Origin: a bacterium
GTDB taxonomy: Bacteria > Bacteroidota > Ignavibacteria > Ignavibacteriales > Ignavibacteriaceae
Direction: 5' to 3'
Length of the DNA stretch: 64,000 bases
Assembly (NCBI GenBank): GCA_016716565.1
Contig: JADJWC010000002.1
Location: 744,001-808,000 of the forward strand
Shown: positions 61,994-64,000 of the stretch, piece by piece
Numbering within the stretch: position 1 is the stretch's first letter
Layout: the number at the start of each line of letters is the position of its first letter
The notes under the pieces: model-generated
Database searches by the model: none
The model's input: only the letters and a program-made list of their open reading frames with translations
Told to the model about the DNA's origin: nothing
Translations under genes and position numbers: made by a program

Positions 61994-62587
61994 ATGAAAG
62001 TCAAAGGGCTTGTTTTTGTTTATCTGTCTTTGGCTCTTGTTTCAGCAACTGTTTTTTTCATTGGCTGTAATCAACAGGAAGTAAAAACAGAAATGACTGT
62101 GCAGGAAATGATTAAACGTGGCGAATTTTTAGTTATGGTTGGAGATTGTGATGCTTGTCATTCACCAAAGAAATTTGGTCCGGAAGGACCCATGCTTGAT
62201 ATGAGCAAAAGACTTTCTGGTCATCCCGAAGGTTCACAATTAGCTCCGGTTGATACTTCATTGATTGGACCATATGTTTACTTTTCCAGCGATCTTACTG
62301 CAGCAATCGGACCATGGGGTATAACTTACTCGGCTAATTTAACCCCTGAAATGACAACAGGAATCGGAAGCTGGCAGCCGGAAATGTTTATCAATGCTAT
62401 GCGAACAGGAAAACACCTTGGTGTAAAGGAAGGAAGACCTATTATGCCACCAATGCCATGGGAAAATTTGAACAGATTATCCGATGAAGATTTAAAAGCA
62501 ATATTTGCGTATCTAAAATCGCTGCCGGCAATTAAGAATAAAGTTCCTGATCCATTGCCGCCAACAGCAATAGTAGCTGTTAAGTAA
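61994..62587 (+). CDS. Lipoprotein-anchored cytochrome c
   Basis: This 197-residue protein has a lipoprotein signal (MKVKGLVFVYLSLALVSATVFFIGC, lipobox FIGC, Cys25) and one haem c site CDACH (52-56). MPPMPW (Met151 or 154) may supply the other iron ligand, and LSDEDLKAIFAYLKSLPAIKNKVP is a typical cytochrome c end. It likely carries electrons on the periplasmic face of a membrane; the partner is unknown. An AGGAGG ribosome-binding site and a TTTG-N17-TA promoter precede it. A terminator hairpin follows. Confidence 0.85.
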   Translation: MKVKGLVFVYLSLALVSATVFFIGCNQQEVKTEMTVQEMIKRGEFLVMVGDCDACHSPKKFGPEGPMLDMSKRLSGHPEGSQLAPVDTSLIGPYVYFSSDLTAAIGPWGITYSANLTPEMTTGIGSWQPEMFINAMRTGKHLGVKEGRPIMPPMPWENLNRLSDEDLKAIFAYLKSLPAIKNKVPDPLPPTAIVAVK

Positions 62588-62593
62588 AATTGA

Positions 62594-62618
62594 AGCGGAG
62601 TTCATCTCCGCTTTTTTT
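62594..62618 (+). terminator. Terminator of the cytochrome c gene
   Basis: AGCGGAG (62594-62600) and CTCCGCT (62606-62612) form a 7-bp stem with a TTCAT loop, followed by seven T in a row. It is 6 bases after the stop at 62587 and a few bases from the stop of the opposing M14 gene, so it can serve both. Confidence 0.65.
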
Positions 62619-64000
62619 ACTCAATCCTGAGAATAGGATAAACATTTAATTGTTTATCAGGATAAGGCGATCTTTCATAAAAGAAATCCAGTCTGGCTGT
62701 TGAACTGTTTCTGAATGATTCATCAGTTTTCAATTTCTCTTCAAATTCTTTTTTTAGTGCAGGATCTTTAGCTAACATTTCCTCCGCTAATTTTTCCATT
62801 ACATAATCTTCATAATATTCCTTCTGCTCAAAGATCTGGTTCATAAATCCCCATTGCACAAAGGAGTCCTGTGATTTCGGTTCAAGTAAATGAGTAAGAA
62901 CTCTTGCGGTTCGTGAATTGGTGGAGTAGTAAATACTTCCGGCAGGAATTTTCACTACTTCCGTATAAGTATCATATACGAATCTCACCCTTTGTCTTCC
63001 TTCATAGGGAGCCGATTCAAATTTCACTTCTTTGAATTTATATCTTGTTGCAGATATCATTGTATCTTCATTGATGATTGAATTCATTCCAATCCCATGA
63101 AGAGAAAGGTTTTCTGAAAGGTAAGAATATTCAGGTGGGATGATATATGCCTTCGCTATCTTTATTGAGTCAGTAATAACTATATCATTAAAATATTTTA
63201 CTTCAAAATCTTTTTTACGATCAGTATAAATAAGCTTTTGCGTTCCAGATATTGCTGATGAATCCCAGTAATACTCATATCCCCTAAAGTGACTAAGATC
63301 ATAATTATCTGTATTTGAAAAAGTGATAGGAAGATATTTTCCTGTTTCATACAACTTTGATGTATGCTCATCAGCTTCTCTATTTAATTTCATCAGCTTA
63401 TTTGAATTCTCAAAAACAAATTGCATCGTTGTTTCAAGAACGGCTTTAGTCGAATAAACTCTATCTTTATACGGCTTGATCATATGAGTTTCGACAAGAA
63501 GCATCGGTCGATTCTGTAAGGCAAAATATCCCGATGAAAATCTTGGTGTAGATGGCCAGTATATTAATCCTTCATCAAGACCTTTACTCCAATTTTTCAA
63601 ATAAATGTATGGATAAATAAGAAATCCTTTTTCTTCAACTTCCTTTTCCAAATAAGGAGCGAATTCATTTCCCAGCCAATCACCAGTTTGCTTATAAATA
63701 TTTTTTGACCATTCAACTGAATAAGTAACAACATATTGATAATCAGCTCCATCTGTTGTATGCGTATCAACAATAAAATCAGGTGAATATTCATTATACA
63801 ATCTTAACATTTGTCTCATTTCTGATACATCAGCTTTCATCCAGTCACGATTAAGATTTAGATTTTGTGCCGTTGTTCTCCATCCCATTTCTTCGGGGCC
63901 ATTCTGATTTATCCTGTTGTATTTGCTTTTACGCTCGTGACCATCCACACTGAAAATCGGTACTACGATTATGTTCAAACTATCGAGTAAATATTCCTTC
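62617..64000 (-). CDS. M14-family zinc carboxypeptidase, N-terminus beyond the window
   Basis: This is the C-terminal part (about 460 residues) of an M14 carboxypeptidase-like metalloenzyme. The frame stays open to the window edge (reading KEYLLDSLNIIVVPIFSVDGHERK), so the signal peptide and the first zinc ligands (HxxE) are off the end. Visible are VPIFSVDGHER, NLNRDWMKADVSEMRQ, the third ligand region DFIVDTHTTDGADY and the Glu of LLVETHMIKPY. The last 180 residues are a variable extension. It is probably exported. Substrate is unknown. Confidence 0.75.
   Translation of the reverse strand, partial: KEYLLDSLNIIVVPIFSVDGHERKSKYNRINQNGPEEMGWRTTAQNLNLNRDWMKADVSEMRQMLRLYNEYSPDFIVDTHTTDGADYQYVVTYSVEWSKNIYKQTGDWLGNEFAPYLEKEVEEKGFLIYPYIYLKNWSKGLDEGLIYWPSTPRFSSGYFALQNRPMLLVETHMIKPYKDRVYSTKAVLETTMQFVFENSNKLMKLNREADEHTSKLYETGKYLPITFSNTDNYDLSHFRGYEYYWDSSAISGTQKLIYTDRKKDFEVKYFNDIVITDSIKIAKAYIIPPEYSYLSENLSLHGIGMNSIINEDTMISATRYKFKEVKFESAPYEGRQRVRFVYDTYTEVVKIPAGSIYYSTNSRTARVLTHLLEPKSQDSFVQWGFMNQIFEQKEYYEDYVMEKLAEEMLAKDPALKKEFEEKLKTDESFRNSSTARLDFFYERSPYPDKQLNVYPILRIE

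Noticed and set aside
1..64000. tRNA, rRNA, insertion sequence or prophage
   Set aside because: I found no cloverleaf, rRNA segment, transposase or phage gene; only short repeats are present.

Overview
The window is low-G+C, densely packed bacterial chromosome from a Gram-negative organism. It most resembles the Ignavibacteria/Chlorobi side of the Bacteroidota (FCB) group. The signs are: four secreted proteins ending in a type IX secretion (T9SS) sorting domain with the NYPNPFNP-type motif; an LpxC-FabZ fusion as in Bacteroidota and Chlorobi; two tandem OmpH/Skp genes beside bamA; promoters that fit TTTG-N17-TAnnTTTG; and short palindromic repeats scattered between and inside genes. I see no rRNA, tRNA, CRISPR array, prophage or insertion sequence. 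The lineage is inferred from gene content, not from a marker tree.

Layout. 1-4.6 kb: a zinc-ribbon protein, phosphomannomutase, a DUF2911 protein, a class V aminotransferase broken by an in-frame TGA, and a ParE-type toxin-antitoxin pair. 4.8-12.6 kb: Lon-like protease, pyruvate kinase and AmrS-type radical SAM enzyme in a row, then a T9SS propeller protein, a short-chain dehydrogenase and a YciO-type protein. 12.8-20.4 kb: translation and nucleotide genes (rpmB; rpsF-ssb-rpsR-rplI; hppA; pth; rplY; prs), a lipoprotein and an FmdB-type protein. 20.5-31.8 kb: an envelope run on the minus strand (hldE1, hldE2, tamB, RNase R in two frames, and a large protease/propeller/outer-membrane-barrel fusion). 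31.9-38.4 kb: three related T9SS cargo genes, two of them recent tandem duplicates. 38.5-49.0 kb: an outer-membrane biogenesis run, uppS-bamA-ompH-ompH-lpxD-lpxC/fabZ-lpxA-lipM-like-panB, followed by a propeller gene. 49.2-50.6 kb: a small lexA operon behind two matching operators. 50.7-64 kb: ilvE, an MlaE-type permease, a six-PAS histidine kinase with a degenerate receiver, a secreted GH13 enzyme, fumarase in two frames, a cytochrome c and the start-truncated end of an M14 carboxypeptidase.

How it fits together. Most of the window builds the envelope: lipid A (lpxA/C/D), heptose for LPS (hldE1/2), outer-membrane proteins (bamA, ompH, tamB), the undecaprenyl carrier (uppS), and proteins exported to the cell surface by T9SS.

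Two themes deserve attention. First, several genes are broken by a single base. RNase R and fumC each lack one A in an A-run, hldE2 probably lacks one base near its start, and the aminotransferase has Gly to TGA. This may be homopolymer sequencing error, real decay, or both. Second, short dispersed palindromic repeats have entered, in frame, the same two positions of the T9SS sorting domain in both tandem paralogues, with a different repeat at each site. The lexA promoter carries two 18-bp dyads that define a candidate SOS operator, AGTGnnCAnnTGnnCACT, and drives two small uncharacterised partner genes.
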